DNA of 7,222 bases from Candidatus Thorarchaeota archaeon MP11T_1 (GTDB lineage Archaea > Asgardarchaeota > Thorarchaeia > Thorarchaeales > Thorarchaeaceae), in NCBI GenBank assembly GCA_002825515.1, contig PJET01000082.1, positions 1-7,222 of the forward strand, read 5' to 3'. Below the pieces are notes generated by a model. The model was not told the origin of the DNA and made no database searches. It worked only from the letters and a program-made list of their open reading frames with translations. Positions 5,864 through 7,222 of the stretch are shown one piece after another. Within the stretch, counting starts at the first letter, position 1, and each line of letters starts with the position of its first letter. Position numbers and translations under genes: made by a program.

Positions 5864-7140
5864 TTCTTCAACCTCCTTAATTCATCGTATATCATTCTCA
5901 GGACATCTCTGTCTGGAAGTATACCCTCTGGGGGATCAACAACTTTCTTGAGATATAATGGGAGTCCATCCATTCGAGTAGCTGCTCCATCAGATTCGAT
6001 GCCTGCGATTGCAGTCTGAATATTGACCTCAGCTAGAAGCGATGTCATGTTGCGTTTGGGATCTATGTTGATTACTGGAATGCTCGCTAAGTGCTTCACT
6101 GCTTCCTTCGGAAAGTGCGCAGCTGGGTCAGCAGCGATGTTGAGAACTGCATCAGCCTCACCCCTCACAAGCATGTCAACTGCTGTGAATTCACCTGGTT
6201 GATACCTAGGATAGCCGCGAGCGTAGTCTACAGCATATGGATAGCCAGTCTGCCATGTAGATGTTTTGTTTGCACCTGCTACATTGTAGTGTCCACGCAT
6301 GGGCAACATGCTCCACTTTGTGAAGTGGTTCATATCTTGAATCAACCTGATTGCTGCATCGATATTTCTGTGACGTCCCTTGGATTGAGTTAGACCCAAA
6401 CCAAAGAAGAGGGTTCCATATTTGGCATTCTTCATGGTTTCCACGAGTTCAGTGAGCTCGTCGATCGAGAGTCCACCAACCTCATCCACTTCTAGAATCT
6501 TGTCACGTGCAATTGCACGAAGTGCAGATATGACCTCTAGATCGGATCCAGGTTTGATCTTGACAAATTTGTCAGCCACGCCAGCGCTAATGGTTTTTCT
6601 AACATCGACAACCCAGATTTTTCGATCTTTCTTTCCGTCTTTGATGTAAAGACCATCAGCTCTCGTGTAACGACTCATATGTCGAGGATGTGCAAACTGT
6701 GGGTTTGAGCCCCAGTAGATGACAAGATCTGCTCTATGCCGGGTTTCAGCGAGAGCTGCAATTGCTTCCCCAGATTCCTGTCCACCCAAGATGGTGGGTC
6801 CATGACAAACAGATGATGTGTTGTCAACAACTCCACCCGCTTCCTCTGCTATCTTGTAGGCTTCTCTGTGGGCATCATTTTCCGTTGAGCTTAGACCATA
6901 AACCAATAGTCGCTTGGAATTAGCAATTATCTCTGCTGCTCTTTTGACTAGATCCTCTAAGGGCGCTTTCATTTCAAGTCGATCATCATGATGATTCAGA
7001 AATTTTGCCTTACTAATCGAACAGCCATTCTTGTTGTCGGTTATCTGAGTACCTTCTATATCAATCATGATATCATCACAAAGGCAGCCACAGAAGGGAC
7101 CCACAATATTCTCTTTCATCCCAGAATCTTCAGTCATCAT
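5860..7140 (-). CDS. fwdB: Formylmethanofuran dehydrogenase subunit B (tungsten/molybdenum-pterin subunit)
   Basis: This 426-residue subunit, close to the usual length of about 430, belongs to the molybdopterin oxidoreductase fold. It reduces CO2 to formate at a bis-pterin tungsten or molybdenum centre. C112 in NTSSVCHGP is at the metal-ligand position, cysteine here rather than the selenocysteine of some methanogens. Pterin-binding stretches include VIYWGSNPQFAHPRH (140-154), VVDVRKT (177-183), and GHYNVAGANK (283-292). The N-terminal iron-sulfur motif reads GPFCGCLCDDI (14-24) with a fourth cysteine at C40. The family usually has CPFCGxLCDD, so the first cysteine is glycine here, while an extra cysteine sits at C19. 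Gene order is upstream gene, fwdB, fwdA, with 4-base overlaps on both sides. ATG at 7138-7140 is preceded by GGAG at 5 bases; a second ATG follows immediately. FwdC, FwdF and FwdG are not in this window. Confidence 0.95.
   Translation of the reverse strand: MMTEDSGMKENIVGPFCGCLCDDIMIDIEGTQITDNKNGCSISKAKFLNHHDDRLEMKAPLEDLVKRAAEIIANSKRLLVYGLSSTENDAHREAYKIAEEAGGVVDNTSSVCHGPTILGGQESGEAIAALAETRHRADLVIYWGSNPQFAHPRHMSRYTRADGLYIKDGKKDRKIWVVDVRKTISAGVADKFVKIKPGSDLEVISALRAIARDKILEVDEVGGLSIDELTELVETMKNAKYGTLFFGLGLTQSKGRHRNIDAAIRLIQDMNHFTKWSMLPMRGHYNVAGANKTSTWQTGYPYAVDYARGYPRYQPGEFTAVDMLVRGEADAVLNIAADPAAHFPKEAVKHLASIPVINIDPKRNMTSLLAEVNIQTAIAGIESDGAATRMDGLPLYLKKVVDPPEGILPDRDVLRMIYDELRRLKK
5871..5878 (-). 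promoter_or_regulatory. Strong ribosome binding site of fwdA inside the fwdB end
   Basis: AAGGAGGT on the minus strand lies 7 bases before the fwdA ATG and within the last codons of fwdB. It fixes the fwdA start at 5863 and allows initiation coupled to termination at the ATGA overlap. Confidence 0.75.
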
Positions 7141-7222
7141 GCTCTCTCCACTATCTGTTTTAATAGCTCCTCCACCTCGAGAACTTTCTCATCTTTTGCT
7201 GCAAACAGTTGCGCTGTTACAC
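7137..7222 (-). CDS. C-terminal 27 residues of an upstream operon gene, possibly fwdD
   Basis: The minus-strand frame entering from the right edge encodes VTAQLFAAKDEKVLEVEELL and then KQIVERA before TGA at 7137-7139. That stop overlaps the fwdB ATG by four bases (ATGA), the same coupling as between fwdB and fwdA, so it is real coding sequence in the same operon. The pattern of a strand followed by 'KVLEVEELL' resembles the end of the small molybdopterin-dinucleotide-binding subunit FwdD, which commonly sits directly before fwdB. With only 27 residues this identity is a guess based on position and general pattern. Confidence 0.7.
   Translation of the reverse strand, partial: VTAQLFAAKDEKVLEVEELLKQIVERA
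7146..7149 (-). promoter_or_regulatory. Ribosome binding site of fwdB
   Basis: GGAG on the minus strand, 5 bases before the ATG at 7138-7140, lies inside the end of the upstream gene. It supports use of the first of the two tandem ATG codons. Confidence 0.5.

Noticed and set aside
4283..6649. Short plus-strand frames opposite fwdA and fwdB (4283-4486, 4991-5191, 6091-6393, 6422-6649).
   Set aside because: They sit antisense to strongly conserved enzymes, with no start signals or domain content of their own.

Overview
The window looks archaeal. It has a formylmethanofuran dehydrogenase operon (fwdB, fwdA and the tail of an upstream gene), an archaeal-type one-domain winged-helix protein, a TATA-box promoter and Shine-Dalgarno sites. 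It also encodes a protein that reads as a longin-like domain followed by a Roadblock/LC7-like domain. That pairing of trafficking/GTPase-regulator folds with tetrahydromethanopterin-type C1 genes points most naturally to an Asgard archaeon, for example a Thorarchaeota-like lineage. The lineage is inference; nothing here is a direct taxonomic marker.

Left part (1-1355, minus strand): the longin/Roadblock protein (618-1355) is followed 46 bases downstream by a TPR-repeat gene (start at 571). The TPR frame is broken by a single TGA at 191-193 but stays open and TPR-like to the window edge, so this copy looks like a recent nonsense mutation or a sequence error. A 139-bp divergent intergenic region (1356-1494) separates this pair from the plus-strand genes.

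Middle part (1495-3253, plus strand): a 108-residue winged-helix protein, then a gene with its own TATA box encoding a 438-residue bactofilin-like beta-helix protein. The latter has twelve 16-18-residue Gly-Gly repeats and a proline-rich tail. A 65-bp convergent intergenic region with a perfect 8-bp hairpin closes this block.

Right part (3319-7222, minus strand): one operon read from the right edge. It holds the last 27 codons of an upstream gene (position suggests fwdD), fwdB, fwdA and a SAM-dependent methyltransferase of unknown substrate. The first two junctions are 4-base ATGA overlaps and the last is a 13-base gap. FwdB carries the tungsten/molybdenum-pterin active site that makes formate from CO2, and FwdA condenses the formate with methanofuran. 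Together they catalyse the first step of the archaeal methyl branch of the Wood-Ljungdahl pathway, or the last step when run as an oxidation. FwdB keeps the metal-ligand cysteine but has glycine at the first cysteine of the usual N-terminal iron-sulfur motif, the most notable residue-level oddity here.

No tRNA, rRNA, CRISPR array, insertion sequence or origin was seen. No stretch over 300 bases lacks a gene.
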